This document shows, piece by piece, positions 14,383-23,818 of a DNA stretch of 64,000 nt. The notes beneath the pieces are model-generated. The model was not told the origin of the DNA and did not search any database. It saw nothing but the letters and a program-made list of their open reading frames with translations. The stretch is from Streptomyces sp. NBC_00557. Lineage in GTDB: Bacteria; Actinomycetota; Actinomycetes; Streptomycetales; Streptomycetaceae. The stretch lies in NCBI RefSeq assembly GCF_036345995.1, contig NZ_CP107796.1:2170001-2234000 (forward strand). The letters run 5' to 3'. A program made the translations under genes and the position numbers. Position 1 is the stretch's first letter. Each line of letters begins with the position of its first letter.

Positions 14383-16335
14383 TCAGGGATGGAGGGGGTT
14401 GGCGATGGTGACGTAGACGGACTGGGTGTCGACCGGGCCGACGAGTTCGTCCAGGCCGTGCAGCCGGGTCAGCAGGTTGGCCTTGCAGCGCAGCACGGGT
14501 GAGTCGAGCAGGTGCCTGGGCAGGGGGGTGCGCAGTGCTCCGGGTCCCGCCGCGACCTCGCTCAGGAAGCGGCGGAAGCATGCGAGGAGGAGCCGCTCGT
14601 CGGCGAGGCGTTGGGAGCCGAACGCGCCGATCAGGCCCAGCACGTTGTTGACGGCGAGGTAGTAGGCGAAGCGTTCGTCGGTGACCTCGTCGGAGACGAA
14701 GGTGTCGCTGCGCTCGCCGATGCCGGGCAGCCGGGCGTCCAGTTCGGCCCGCCGGGACTCGCGGAAGTAGTAGCCCTGGTTGTCTCGGTAGCGGCCGCCG
14801 ACGGGCCAGCCGTAGTCGTCGAGCAGGAGAAGGGTGTTCTGCTGGTGGGCCTCGAGGGCGATGCCGGCCTCGCTGTCCAGCCACAGCACGGGGCGGACGA
14901 CCTGCGTCAGGTAGCGGAGGAACCACTCCGCGGCAACGGCTCCGACCGGTCGGCCGGTGCGGGCGGCGAGCCTCTCCACGAGCTCGGCCAGCCGTGAACG
15001 CATGGGCCAGGCGGTCAGCCGCGTCGAGGCGTCGGCGCCGTCGGGGACGGGCCGGGGCGAGACGAGTCCGGCGACACAGCCGACGTCGTCGGCCGGGGTG
15101 AACGGGTTGTGCCTGATCACCGCGTCCAGTCCGGGCACCGGCCGGCCGTCGGGGTCGTCGACGGCGAGCCACGCCGGGTCACGGACGATGTCGAAGCCGG
15201 GGTGCGCGGCCTGCCACTGCTTGAACAGGCCGGAGCGCAGGAGCCGGTGGACCTCGACTCCCCGATGGAGTTCCTTGCGCAGGTTCTCACGGCGGGAGTT
15301 GGTGATGCGCAGGCCCAGCGACAGCTTGAGCATCGCGGGGGCGCCGGACCTGTGGACCGTGCGTACGGAGGAGGTGGGATGCCAGGGGGCGCCGAGAGGG
15401 CCGAGGTCACGCAGGAGCCCGGCGTCGAGCAGGGCGCCGACGGGCTCGCGATGGCGCAGTTCCCGGGCCTGCCAGGGGTGCAGGGGCAGGGCGGCGTAGC
15501 CGTCGGGCAGCGGAAGGCCGGTCCCGGCGAGGCGCCGGGTGAGGTGACCGGCCGGCACGGGTCGGCCGCGCTCGGTCCAGGCCGAGTCGGTCGCGAGGAG
15601 AGAAGGGGCGACAGCCATCCAGTGCAGAGGGAAGGAGCCGCGCAACTCCGGTGAGTAGAGGCGGGTTTCCGCCTCGGTCAGGCCCTCCCGGCTCTTCGGG
15701 GTCGGGTGCAGGGGGTGTCCGAGGACGAGCGCCTGCTCGGCGGAGAGGAAGAGGTCCGGGACATCGGTGGGGTGCTCGCGGCGCTCGCGGAGGAAGGTCG
15801 CGGTGCGGCGGAGGGAGTCGGCCACCCTGGCCACGAGGTCACCGCCGTCGCCGGGGTCTGTGGTGCCCTGAGTCTCGGTGCCGGACGCGGCGCCCGTGTC
15901 ACCGGCCGTCTCCCGGGCGAGCAGTGCCGCCAGGGTGACGGCGTCGACGGCGGGGGCGGTGTCGGGGGCGCCTGCGAGGCCCGGTGGGCCGAAGCGGTGC
16001 GTGCCCGTGGGGGACCAGTAGCGGACCGGCACGAGCAGGCAGGTGCCGCTGGCCGGAAGCGGGAGGCGCAGGGTGCCGGCGGTGGGGGCGGCGGAGGCTG
16101 TCTCACGGACCCAGCACCGCAGGAGGTTCTCCACGGTGGCGGCCTGGGCGGCGGTGCGTGGGTCGGGGTGCTCCAGCAGATCGGCGCCCGGCTCGGTGAC
16201 TCGGGTGAGATCAGCGGTGCGGCGCTTCTGCTGGGGAACCGACTCGACGAGCGGCACGGGAGAGGCCGGGGCGCCGGAGTCTCCCTGTTCGTCGGGAGCG
16301 CCGGAGCTGCCGTCGGGAGTGGGGCTGGGGTTCAT
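14383..16335 (-). CDS. NIS siderophore synthetase, IucA/IucC family
   Basis: A 650-residue ATP-dependent synthetase that condenses a carboxylate of citrate (or a related acid) with an amine or hydroxylamine, the core step of non-ribosomal-peptide-independent siderophore assembly. Family motifs are LPLHPWQ near residue 282, the ATP-site stretch TSSVRTVHRSG followed by LKLSLGLRITNSRR near residues 325-345, and ALEAHQQNTLLLLDD near residue 500. The start is ATG at 16333-16335 with GAGGAG 6 bases upstream. The first 60 residues are low-complexity. It lies between the aminotransferase (276-bp gap) and the acyltransferase. Only one synthetase is present, so both couplings, if any, must use this enzyme. 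Confidence 0.94.
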   Translation of the reverse strand: MNPSPTPDGSSGAPDEQGDSGAPASPVPLVESVPQQKRRTADLTRVTEPGADLLEHPDPRTAAQAATVENLLRCWVRETASAAPTAGTLRLPLPASGTCLLVPVRYWSPTGTHRFGPPGLAGAPDTAPAVDAVTLAALLARETAGDTGAASGTETQGTTDPGDGGDLVARVADSLRRTATFLRERREHPTDVPDLFLSAEQALVLGHPLHPTPKSREGLTEAETRLYSPELRGSFPLHWMAVAPSLLATDSAWTERGRPVPAGHLTRRLAGTGLPLPDGYAALPLHPWQARELRHREPVGALLDAGLLRDLGPLGAPWHPTSSVRTVHRSGAPAMLKLSLGLRITNSRRENLRKELHRGVEVHRLLRSGLFKQWQAAHPGFDIVRDPAWLAVDDPDGRPVPGLDAVIRHNPFTPADDVGCVAGLVSPRPVPDGADASTRLTAWPMRSRLAELVERLAARTGRPVGAVAAEWFLRYLTQVVRPVLWLDSEAGIALEAHQQNTLLLLDDYGWPVGGRYRDNQGYYFRESRRAELDARLPGIGERSDTFVSDEVTDERFAYYLAVNNVLGLIGAFGSQRLADERLLLACFRRFLSEVAAGPGALRTPLPRHLLDSPVLRCKANLLTRLHGLDELVGPVDTQSVYVTIANPLHP

Positions 16336-16611
16336 GACGGCTCCTCGTGGCTGGCTGGGGAGGTGCGGGGCTCGTGCCGTCGCTCGGGTGGTGTTCCTGC
16401 GCGGCCGCGGTCGCCTCGGCGGCGTCGGCGGTTGCCGCCGCCGAGGGCCAGGCCGGCGGGGAGAGCGGTTGTGCACGAGTGGGCTGTGGATGTGTCGTGG
16501 GCGGCCGGCTTCGGCCTGAAGGTCCTTGAGAGGAGGTGAAGTCGGATGGGGAAGGCAAGCGGTCCGATGGCTGGTGCGGGCGTCGCGAGCTGGGCGGTGT
16601 GGGCGCGGGGC

Positions 16612-18168
16612 TCAGCCCGCGCGCTGGGCAGGGCCATGGTGTGGACCGCGGTGTGGGCCGTGCTCCTCGTAGGCACGGGCCACCGCGGCCACCGCGTCCG
16701 CAAGGCGGTCCAGCACGGCCATGGCCTGCTCGTCGCTGATCGTGAGCGGGGGAAGCAGCCTGACCACAGCCGAGTGGCGGCCGCCGAGTTCGACGATCAG
16801 GCCGCGGTGGAGGCATTCCCGCTGGACGGCGACGGCGAGTTCGGGCGAGGCCGGGTGCGGGGCGCGGGCGCGTTCCCTGATGGTGGGTTCACTGCCAGGG
16901 GGTTCCGGGACGACGGGCCCAGGGTCGGCGGCGTCCGGGCCGACGGCTTCACGGCCGGCGGGTTCCGGGACGGTGCGTGCCGGGACGGTGGGCACGGGGT
17001 GGTCGTGGGGTTCCGGTCCGGTGCCTTCCGGGTTCACGAGCTCCACCCCGATCATCAGCCCACGCCCCCGCACCTCCCCGACGCACGCGAACGTGTCGGA
17101 GAGTTCGCTGAGTTGGTCCAGCATGCGGGCGCCGAGGTCGGCGGCTCGTGCGGCGAGTCCGTTTTCCCGGACGTAGGCGAGGGTCGCGGTGCCCGCGGCC
17201 ATGGCGAGCTGGTTGCCCCGGAAGGTTCCCGCGTGGGCGCCGGGCGGCCAGACGTCGAGGTCGTCCCGGTAGACGATCACGGCCAGCGGGAGGCTGCCGC
17301 CGATGGCCTTGGACAGGACCATGACGTCGGGGGTGATTCCGCTGTGGTCGACGGCCCAGAAGGCGCCCGTCCTGCCCACTCCGGTCTGGATCTCGTCGGC
17401 GATCAGCGGAATGGACCGGTCCCCGGTGAGCTGTCGCATACGGCGCATCCAGTCGTCCGGCGCCGGGATCACCCCGCCCTCGCCCTGGACGGGTTCGAGG
17501 ATCATCCCGGCGGGAAGGGGCACGCCCGACTTGGGGTCGTCGAGGAGGGACTCGGTCCAGCGGGCGGCGAGTTCGGCGCCGCGCGGTCCGCCGACGCCGA
17601 ACGGGCAGCGGTAGTCCTGGGGATAGGGCAGGCGGGCGACCTGGACGTCGCGGGCGTCACCGGAGACGGACAGGGCGCCGGCGGTCATGCCGTGATAGGC
17701 GCCGGTGAAGGCCAGGATGCCCGGGCGGCCGGTGGCGGCGCGGACCAGTTTGAGGGCGGCCTCGACGGCGTCAGTGCCTGCCGGCCCGCAGAACTGGACG
17801 CGGGCCCGGTCGGCGAGCCCTGGAGGGAGGGTGCGGAACAGCTCGGTGATGAAGGCGTCCTTGACGGGGGTGGCCAGGTCGAGGACGGAGAGCGGAGCGC
17901 CGGAGTCGAGGACCCTGCGGATGGCTTGCAGCACGACCGGATGGTTGTGTCCGAGGGCGAGGGTGCCGGCTCCGGAGAGACAGTCCAGGTAGCGGCGTCC
18001 GTCGGCGCCCTCGATGGTGAGCCCGCGGGCCCGGACCGGGACGATGGGCAGGGCCCGGGCGTAGGTGCGGGCGGAGGATTCACGCGCCGACTGACGTCTG
18101 AGGATTCCCTCGTGCAGCGCACGCGCTTGCCCGGGCATGCCCCCGGCCATCGACTCCGTAGCGGCCAC
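16612..18168 (-). CDS. Diaminobutyrate-2-oxoglutarate aminotransferase (class III, PLP-dependent)
   Basis: A 518-residue fold-type I aminotransferase expected to make L-2,4-diaminobutyrate from aspartate semialdehyde, an amine building block for NIS siderophores. The PLP Lys is 287 (VLSKAIGG), the PLP-ring Asp is 258 (ADEIQTG), and GTDAVEAALKL near residue 131 binds phosphate. Unusually, about 60 Pro/Glu/Ala-rich residues (roughly 381-441) interrupt the C-terminal domain before LAVAVQRECLHRG. It is the first gene of the siderophore operon. No 2,4-diaminobutyrate decarboxylase follows, so 1,3-diaminopropane is not an obvious product. The start is ATG at 18166-18168. Confidence 0.9.
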   Translation of the reverse strand: MAATESMAGGMPGQARALHEGILRRQSARESSARTYARALPIVPVRARGLTIEGADGRRYLDCLSGAGTLALGHNHPVVLQAIRRVLDSGAPLSVLDLATPVKDAFITELFRTLPPGLADRARVQFCGPAGTDAVEAALKLVRAATGRPGILAFTGAYHGMTAGALSVSGDARDVQVARLPYPQDYRCPFGVGGPRGAELAARWTESLLDDPKSGVPLPAGMILEPVQGEGGVIPAPDDWMRRMRQLTGDRSIPLIADEIQTGVGRTGAFWAVDHSGITPDVMVLSKAIGGSLPLAVIVYRDDLDVWPPGAHAGTFRGNQLAMAAGTATLAYVRENGLAARAADLGARMLDQLSELSDTFACVGEVRGRGLMIGVELVNPEGTGPEPHDHPVPTVPARTVPEPAGREAVGPDAADPGPVVPEPPGSEPTIRERARAPHPASPELAVAVQRECLHRGLIVELGGRHSAVVRLLPPLTISDEQAMAVLDRLADAVAAVARAYEEHGPHRGPHHGPAQRAG

Positions 18169-18701
18169 GGCTCGCTGTCCTCCCGGCTGTCCACAGGCGA
18201 GTTGCTCGACGGGGACCGGGTGCAGGCAGCTGGCCCCCCACCGCTACAACCGCGAAGGGTTCGACGGGTTACGGTTTCACCCAAGATCATTGCCGGGACG
18301 GAACGGCGGCACGCGCGGCGCACGGCCGCCGACGGGCTGGCTCGCGGCGCAACCCACGGAACTGTGATCGGTGTTGGACTCGTCCGCCCCGATGACGCCC
18401 CACCCGATGACACGCACGCTTGATGACGCGCACACCCGACGACGCGCACACCCAGGTGACGCGCACGCCCGATGGCGTCCGCGCCGTGAGTGAACGTCAA
18501 ATCGGGCAATCCGTGGATGACGGGCCTGGTCAGACGGCTTGTAGCCGAACCGTTGCCGTTCCGGCGGAAGTCGCCCACAGCGAGCGCATAGTGTGTGATG
18601 CCGTTCCTAGGCGGTCGTGGGACCGGCATGAACTCCCCATGAGTTCACGGCCGGTGGCGCGGCCGAAGCGCCGAGTACCTTCACTCAGGGGGAGTCAGAG
18701 C
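18169..18701. other. Intergenic region between divergent siderophore and protease genes
   Basis: These 533 bp separate the divergent aminotransferase and protease genes and should hold both promoters. I searched by eye for an iron box (TTAGG...CCTAA type) and did not find one. The only clear structure is the degenerate 16-bp tandem repeat at 18391-18480. Confidence 0.5.
18391..18480. repeat. Degenerate 16-bp tandem repeat, five to six copies
   Basis: Units begin at 18391, 18406, 18422, 18438, 18455 and 18471, with the consensus GATGACGCGCACACCC and lengths of 15-17 bp. It lies in the divergent intergenic region, about 225-310 bp upstream of the protease start. Confidence 0.75.
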
Positions 18702-19925
18702 ATGCGATCCATACGGCCGTCGTTCACCGTCCGGCGAGGGAGTGGCCCCCGCCGGACCTCCCCCGCACTGGCGGCGGTCGCCCTCGCCTCGGCGCTGGCG
18801 CTCACCGCCACCGCCTGCAACGGCGACGACACGGCCGACGGCAAGCCGAGCGCCTCCGCGACCGCGGCCAGTGGCGGCGACGGCAAGATCCAGATCCCGG
18901 ACGACCTCAAGCAGAGGCTGAAGGAGCACGGGATCGACATCGACAAGTGGAAGAACGGCGCCTGGAAGAACTGGAACAAGCAGGACTGGCTGCGCGAGGC
19001 CAACGACTTCATCAACCCGATCATCAAGGGTCTGTGGAACCCCGACCGGATGCGTCACGCCAACGACCCCAACAAGGGTGTCCACGACAACGACATCTCC
19101 GGTGACCAGGGCGTGACGGACCCGACCCCGCAGCCGGTGAAGGCCCAGGCGGTCGTACCGCCGTACCACACCACCGCGCCTGCCTCGGGCAAGGTGTTCT
19201 TCGACTCGCCCGAGGGCCACATGGTGTGCTCGGGCACGGTCGTGGAGGACCCCGCCCACCCGGGCAAGTCCAACCTGGTGTGGACGGCGGGGCACTGCGT
19301 GCACGCCGGCAAGAACGGCGGCTGGTACCGCAACATGGCCTTCGTGCCGTCGTACAACAACTCGGGCAAGTCGGTTGCCCAGTTGCAGAACGCCAGCCGG
19401 TCCGAGATCGCGCCGTACGGCGTCTGGTGGGCCAACGGGGCGCGTACCTCGCAGCAGTGGATCGACCAGGGCGGTGAGAGCGGCGGCAACGGTGCGCCGT
19501 ACGACTTCGCGGTGATCCATGTGACCCCGGAGCAGGGCAACGGCGGCAGGTCGTTGGAGGAGACGGTCGGCGGGGCGCTGCCGGTGAACTTCGACGCGCC
19601 GGCGGTGCCGAAGGTCAGCAGCATCACCGCGTCCGGCTACCCGGAGGCGGCTCCGTTCGACGGTCAGTTGCTGTACCAGTGCAAGGACAAGCCGGGCCGG
19701 CTGTCCATCAGCCAGTCGGATCCGACGATGTACCGGATCGGCTGCACGATGACGGCGGGTTCCTCCGGTGGCGGCTGGGTGGAGACGGGTGCCGACGGCA
19801 AGCCCGCGCTCGTGTCCAACACCTCCATCGGTCCGGTGACCTCGGGATGGCTCGCCGGTCCCCGGCTGGGTCCGGTGGCCAAGGACGTGTACGCGTCGAT
19901 GAGCAAGAAGTTCGCCGGGCAGTGA
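18702..19925 (+). CDS. Secreted trypsin-like serine protease lipoprotein
   Basis: A 407-residue exported protein. A signal peptide with twin-Arg-like basic residues ends in the lipobox LTATAC, so Cys39 is probably lipid-anchored to the outer face of the membrane. A 100-residue Trp/Asn-rich spacer precedes the chymotrypsin-fold domain. The catalytic triad is His198 (TAGHC), Asp268 (PYDFAVIHV) and Ser355 (AGSSGGGW). Paired Cys in MVCSGTVV and near TAGHC fit the usual disulfide. The start is ATG at 18702 with AGGGGGAG upstream. It stands alone and ends before a terminator shared with hflX. The substrate is unknown. Confidence 0.9.
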   Translation: MRSIRPSFTVRRGSGPRRTSPALAAVALASALALTATACNGDDTADGKPSASATAASGGDGKIQIPDDLKQRLKEHGIDIDKWKNGAWKNWNKQDWLREANDFINPIIKGLWNPDRMRHANDPNKGVHDNDISGDQGVTDPTPQPVKAQAVVPPYHTTAPASGKVFFDSPEGHMVCSGTVVEDPAHPGKSNLVWTAGHCVHAGKNGGWYRNMAFVPSYNNSGKSVAQLQNASRSEIAPYGVWWANGARTSQQWIDQGGESGGNGAPYDFAVIHVTPEQGNGGRSLEETVGGALPVNFDAPAVPKVSSITASGYPEAAPFDGQLLYQCKDKPGRLSISQSDPTMYRIGCTMTAGSSGGGWVETGADGKPALVSNTSIGPVTSGWLAGPRLGPVAKDVYASMSKKFAGQ

Positions 19926-20068
19926 GGGCGGCCAGCCCGGACGTCCCGCCATAGGGGTCGCTGTGCGTGGGTGGCCGAATGTCGTCGCCGACTGTCGTCC
20001 GTGACCGGTCGCGCCCACGCGGCGAAGCCGCACACTGGCACGGCTCCGCGCCCCTGACCGGGCGCACG

Positions 20069-20103
20069 AAGGCCCGCCCCCTCGTACAGAGGGAGCGGGC
20101 CTT
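20069..20103. terminator. Terminator between protease and hflX
   Basis: AAGGCCCGC plus CCCCTC pairs with GAGGGA plus GCGGGCCTT around a five-base loop, one mismatch in the stem. It lies between two convergent genes; read from the minus strand it ends the hflX transcript 16 bases after its stop. Confidence 0.8.
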
Positions 20104-20118
20104 CGGTACAGCCGGGGG

Positions 20119-21609
20119 TCAGGCCGCCGAGACCGGGGTGTACGGCGCCAGGTCCGCTGCCAGTTCCTCGTGCACCCGGACCTTGAGCAGGGTGCCCTCC
20201 GCGGTGTGCTCCTCGGAGATCACCTCGCCCTCGGTGTGGGCGCGGGCGACGAGCTTGCCGTGCGTGTACGGCACGAGCACCTCGATCTCGACCGCCGGGC
20301 GGGGCAGCTCGTTGTCGATCAGGGCGAGCAGTTCCTCGATGCCCCGGCCGGTGCGGGCCGAGACGGCGATAGAGCGCTTCTCGACCCGGAGCAGCCGCTG
20401 GAGGACCAGCGGGTCGGCCGCGTCCGCCTTGTTGATCACGACGATCTCGGGCACGTCGGTGGCGCCGACGTCCCGGATCACCTCGCGCACGGCGGCGAGC
20501 TGCTCCTCCGGGTTCGGGTGCGAGCCGTCCACCACGTGCAGGATCAGGTCGGAGTCGCCGACCTCCTCCATGGTGGAGCGGAACGCCTCGACCAGGTGGT
20601 GCGGCAGGTGCCGGACAAAACCGACGGTGTCCGCCAGCGTGTACAGCCGGCCGCTCGGCGTCTGCGCCCGGCGGACGGTCGGGTCCAGGGTCGCGAACAG
20701 GGCGTTCTCGACCAGGACGCCGGCGCCCGTGAGGCGGTTGAGCAGGGACGACTTGCCGGCGTTGGTGTAACCCGCGATGGCGACGGACGGCACCTTGTGG
20801 CGCCGGCGCTCCTGGCGCTTGATCTCGCGGCCGGTCTTCATCTCTGCGATCTCCCGGCGCATCTTCGCCATCTTCTCGCGGATCCGCCGCCGGTCCGTCT
20901 CGATCTTGGTCTCACCGGGGCCGCGCGTGGCGAGTCCGCCGCGACCGCCACCCATCTGCCGGGACAGGGACTGACCCCAGCCGCGGAGCCTCGGCAGCAT
21001 GTACTGCATCTGAGCGAGCGCGACCTGCGCCTTGCCCTCGCGGGACTTGGCGTGCTGGGCGAAGATGTCCAGGATCAGGGCCGTACGGTCGATGACCTTG
21101 ACCTTGACGACGTCCTCCAGCTGGATCAGCTGGCCCGGGCTCAGCTCACCGTCGCAGATGACGGTGTCCGCGCCGGTCTCGATCACGATGTCCCGCAGCT
21201 CGGCGGCCTTGCCGGAGCCGATGTAGGTGGCCGCGTCCGGCTTGTCACGGCGCTGGATGACGCCGTCGAGCACGAGCGCGCCCGCGGTCTCCGCGAGGGC
21301 GGCCAGCTCCGCGAGGGAGTTCTCGGCGTCCTGCGCGGTGCCGGTGGTCCACACTCCGACGAGCACGACCCGCTCCAGGCGGAGCTGGCGGTACTCGACC
21401 TCGGTGACGTCCTCCAGCTCGGTGGACAGACCCACCACGCGGCGCAGGGCCGCACGCTCGGACCGGTCGAACTGGTCGCCGTCCCGCTCGCCGTCGATCT
21501 CGTAGCTCCAGGCGACGTCCTCTTCCATCAGGGCATCGGCCCGAAGACCCTCGGGATAGGCGTGCGCGAGGCGCTTGGTGTCCTGGGAAGGGGAAGAAGA
21601 GGAGGTCAT
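20119..21609 (-). CDS. hflX: GTPase HflX
   Basis: A 496-residue ribosome-associated GTPase that splits or rescues stalled 70S ribosomes under stress. The N-terminal HflX domain (about residues 75-270) contains TYIGSGKAAELRD, the Gly-rich loop RQMGGGRGGLATRGPGE and a basic coiled coil. The G domain begins with GYTNAGKSS at residues 280-288; DTVGF near 330 and NKAD near 400 are G3 and G4. The N-terminus carries an extra 70 residues, as in other actinobacteria. The start is ATG at 21607-21609. It is a monocistronic unit with its own terminator. Confidence 0.96.
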   Translation of the reverse strand: MTSSSSPSQDTKRLAHAYPEGLRADALMEEDVAWSYEIDGERDGDQFDRSERAALRRVVGLSTELEDVTEVEYRQLRLERVVLVGVWTTGTAQDAENSLAELAALAETAGALVLDGVIQRRDKPDAATYIGSGKAAELRDIVIETGADTVICDGELSPGQLIQLEDVVKVKVIDRTALILDIFAQHAKSREGKAQVALAQMQYMLPRLRGWGQSLSRQMGGGRGGLATRGPGETKIETDRRRIREKMAKMRREIAEMKTGREIKRQERRRHKVPSVAIAGYTNAGKSSLLNRLTGAGVLVENALFATLDPTVRRAQTPSGRLYTLADTVGFVRHLPHHLVEAFRSTMEEVGDSDLILHVVDGSHPNPEEQLAAVREVIRDVGATDVPEIVVINKADAADPLVLQRLLRVEKRSIAVSARTGRGIEELLALIDNELPRPAVEIEVLVPYTHGKLVARAHTEGEVISEEHTAEGTLLKVRVHEELAADLAPYTPVSAA

Positions 21610-21847
21610 TGGATCCTTACGTCGATGGGATGCCGTTACGGCGTCGGTGGCGCGGGCCCGCAGGACCGCGTGTATGTCGTCAACGTACGAGTGCCCCGGG
21701 AGATTCCCGCGTCCCGTCCGGCCCGACCCGAAGATGGTCGCACGAGGCGGCTCGTCCCGTCACCGTGTTATCGCGCGCCCGCGGTGCCCGGGCTCCCGCC
21801 GTGACCCCACGTGCCCGGCCTCACGGCCACGGGGACGACGTCACGTC

Positions 21848-23536
21848 TCACCGCACGCTCCTCGGCCTTCCCGCACCGCCGCCCTGTGCCGCGGTGTGGC
21901 GGTGCGCGGCGCGGCCGGCGGGGCCTGCGGCCTTGGCCGGGGCCAGCGGCTTCCAGTCCGGGTGGCCCGGCATCGGCGGGGTCTTCTCGCCGTACAGCCA
22001 TGCCTTGAAGAAGCCGGTCAGGTCGCGGCCGGAGACCTCCGAGGCCAGCTGGACGAAGTCTGCGGTACCGGCAGTGGAATCCCGGTGCTCGCCGACCCAG
22101 ACGCGCTCCAGCCGCTCGAAGGCCGGCCGGCCGATCTCCTGCCGCAGGGCGTAGAGGACCAGGGCCGCGCCGTCGTACACGTTGGGCCGGAAGATGCCGA
22201 TCTTCTGGCCCGGGGCGGGCGGCTTGGGCCGGGCGGGCGGGCCGTCCGCCTGGCGCCAGCGGTCGGAGGCGCCGTAGGCGGCCTTCATCCGCTCCTCCAT
22301 CGGCCGGTGGGCGGTCTCCTGGGCGTACAGCTCCTCGTACCAGGTGGCGTGCCCCTCGTTCAGCCAGACGTCGGACCAGGTGCGGGGGCTGACGCTGTCG
22401 CCGAACCACTGGTGGGACAGCTCGTGCACCATGACCGACTCGACGTACCACCTGGGGTAGGCAGGCTCGGTGAACAGGTTCTTCTCGAAGAGCGAGAGGG
22501 TCTGTGTCTCCAGTTCGAACCCGGTGGAGGCCTGGGCCATGAGCAGCCCGTACGTCTCGAAGGGGAACGCACCGACCTTGCTCTCCATCCAGGCGATCTG
22601 CCCGGGCGTCTTGGCGAGCCACGGCTCGAGGGCCTTGGCGTCGGAGCCGGGCACGACGTCGCGCACCGGCAGTCCGTGCGGTCCCTCGCGGCGCAGCACG
22701 GTGGAGCGGCCGATGGACACCTGGGCGAGTTCGGTGGCCATGGGGTGCCGGGTGCGATAGGTCCAGGTGGTCGTAGGGCCGGCCCGGTCCGCTCCGGCGG
22801 GCAGCCCGTTGGCGACGGCGGTGTAGCCGTTCGGGGCGGTGACGTGGAAGGTGAACATCGCCTTGTCGGACGGGTGGTCGTTGCACGGGAAGACCAGGTG
22901 GGCGGCGTCGGTCTGGTTGGCCATGGCGAGACCGTCGGTGGTGCGCACCCAGCCGCCGTCCTGGTCCTTGGCGGCGACGGGATCACTGGTGTGCCGCACC
23001 GTGATCCGGGTCCAGCTGCCCTCCGCGAGGGGGCTCTCCGGGGTGACGACCAGGTCCTCGCCGGTGCTGGTGAAGGACGCCGGACGCCCGTCGACCTCGA
23101 CCGACCGCACGGTGCCGTGGGCGAAGTCCAGGTTGATCCGGTCCAGGCCGGCGGTGGTCCGGGCGTCGATGGTGGTGACGGCTTGGAGGGGTTTGTCGTT
23201 GCTGCCGGGATAGGTGAGGGACACGTCGTACGACGCAACGTCGTAGCCGGGGTTGCCCAGGTACGGGTAGAGCCGGTCGCCGATGCCGAGCGGCTCGGCC
23301 GGGGCCGCGGCGGCGAGGAGGCAGACGGAGACGGCGGAGGCGAGCAGGGCCGCCTTCTGATGCCGGGAGATCCGGGGCCGGGCACGGAGCCGGGCGGTCC
23401 TGAGCGGGACGGGGGCGGACCGGGCGGTACGGGGCTCGGCCGGGCCGGACCGGGCGGTACGGGGCTCGGCGGGACCGGACTGGGCGGTGCGGGGGTGGGA
23501 GCGGGCCTGCGGGTCGACGCGAGGGTTGAGCGGCAT
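21848..23536 (-). CDS. Secreted M1 family zinc metallopeptidase
   Basis: A 562-residue aminopeptidase-like enzyme. The zinc site is HELSH at residues 371-375 with the third ligand Glu394 in NEGHATW. A hydrophobic segment at residues 62-80 is a likely signal peptide or anchor, preceded by an unusually long basic N-terminus made of two and a half RTARSGPAEP repeats encoded by a 30-bp DNA repeat (23417-23494). The classical GAMEN exopeptidase motif is replaced by ETYGLLMAQAST near residue 327, so the specificity may differ from standard PepN. A start within or after the repeats would still leave an export signal. The C-terminal tail is Ala/Gly-rich. Confidence 0.9.
   Translation of the reverse strand: MPLNPRVDPQARSHPRTAQSGPAEPRTARSGPAEPRTARSAPVPLRTARLRARPRISRHQKAALLASAVSVCLLAAAAPAEPLGIGDRLYPYLGNPGYDVASYDVSLTYPGSNDKPLQAVTTIDARTTAGLDRINLDFAHGTVRSVEVDGRPASFTSTGEDLVVTPESPLAEGSWTRITVRHTSDPVAAKDQDGGWVRTTDGLAMANQTDAAHLVFPCNDHPSDKAMFTFHVTAPNGYTAVANGLPAGADRAGPTTTWTYRTRHPMATELAQVSIGRSTVLRREGPHGLPVRDVVPGSDAKALEPWLAKTPGQIAWMESKVGAFPFETYGLLMAQASTGFELETQTLSLFEKNLFTEPAYPRWYVESVMVHELSHQWFGDSVSPRTWSDVWLNEGHATWYEELYAQETAHRPMEERMKAAYGASDRWRQADGPPARPKPPAPGQKIGIFRPNVYDGAALVLYALRQEIGRPAFERLERVWVGEHRDSTAGTADFVQLASEVSGRDLTGFFKAWLYGEKTPPMPGHPDWKPLAPAKAAGPAGRAAHRHTAAQGGGAGRPRSVR
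23417..23494. repeat. 30-bp tandem repeat inside the M1 peptidase gene
   Basis: Units are 23417-23446, 23447-23476 and a partial 23477-23494. They keep the reading frame and encode repeated Arg-Thr-Ala-Arg-Ser-Gly-Pro-Ala-Glu-Pro at the peptidase N-terminus. Confidence 0.85.
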
Positions 23537-23634
23537 GGACCACCGCTACCAGTGCGCTTCCGCGCCGCGACGGCGACTCGCGCCCGGCCCACCCGAACGG
23601 GTTCCGTCCGGAGGGCCTTCTGATCCAAGCCCGG

Positions 23635-23818
23635 CGGCCTGTCGCTCAAGTGACCGGCGAGCCCCGGATCAGGCCACTCGCGGCCTGCCGCTCAAGCGAC
23701 CCGCGAGCCTCGGATTGAGCCACCCGCAGCCTGCCGGCCAAGCAACCAGCGAGCCCCGGATCTAGCCCCCGGCAGCCTGCCGGGCAAGCAACCGGCAGGG
23801 CTCGGGCCAAGCGACTCG
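23635..23818. repeat. 46-bp tandem repeat, four copies
   Basis: Four contiguous units of exactly 46 bp: 23635-23680, 23681-23726, 23727-23772 and 23773-23818, each beginning CRGCCTGYCG. Because 46 is not a multiple of three it is unlikely to be coding. An 18-bp repeat (CGGCCTTTCCCCGCCTCG type, two and a half copies) follows at 23819-23862. The array fills most of the 387-bp gap between rshA and the M1 peptidase; nothing else is evident in that gap. Confidence 0.88.

Noticed and set aside
18169..18701. A DmdR/IdeR iron box for the siderophore operon
   Set aside because: No TTAGG-type palindrome was seen by eye; a weight-matrix scan would be needed to exclude a weak site.
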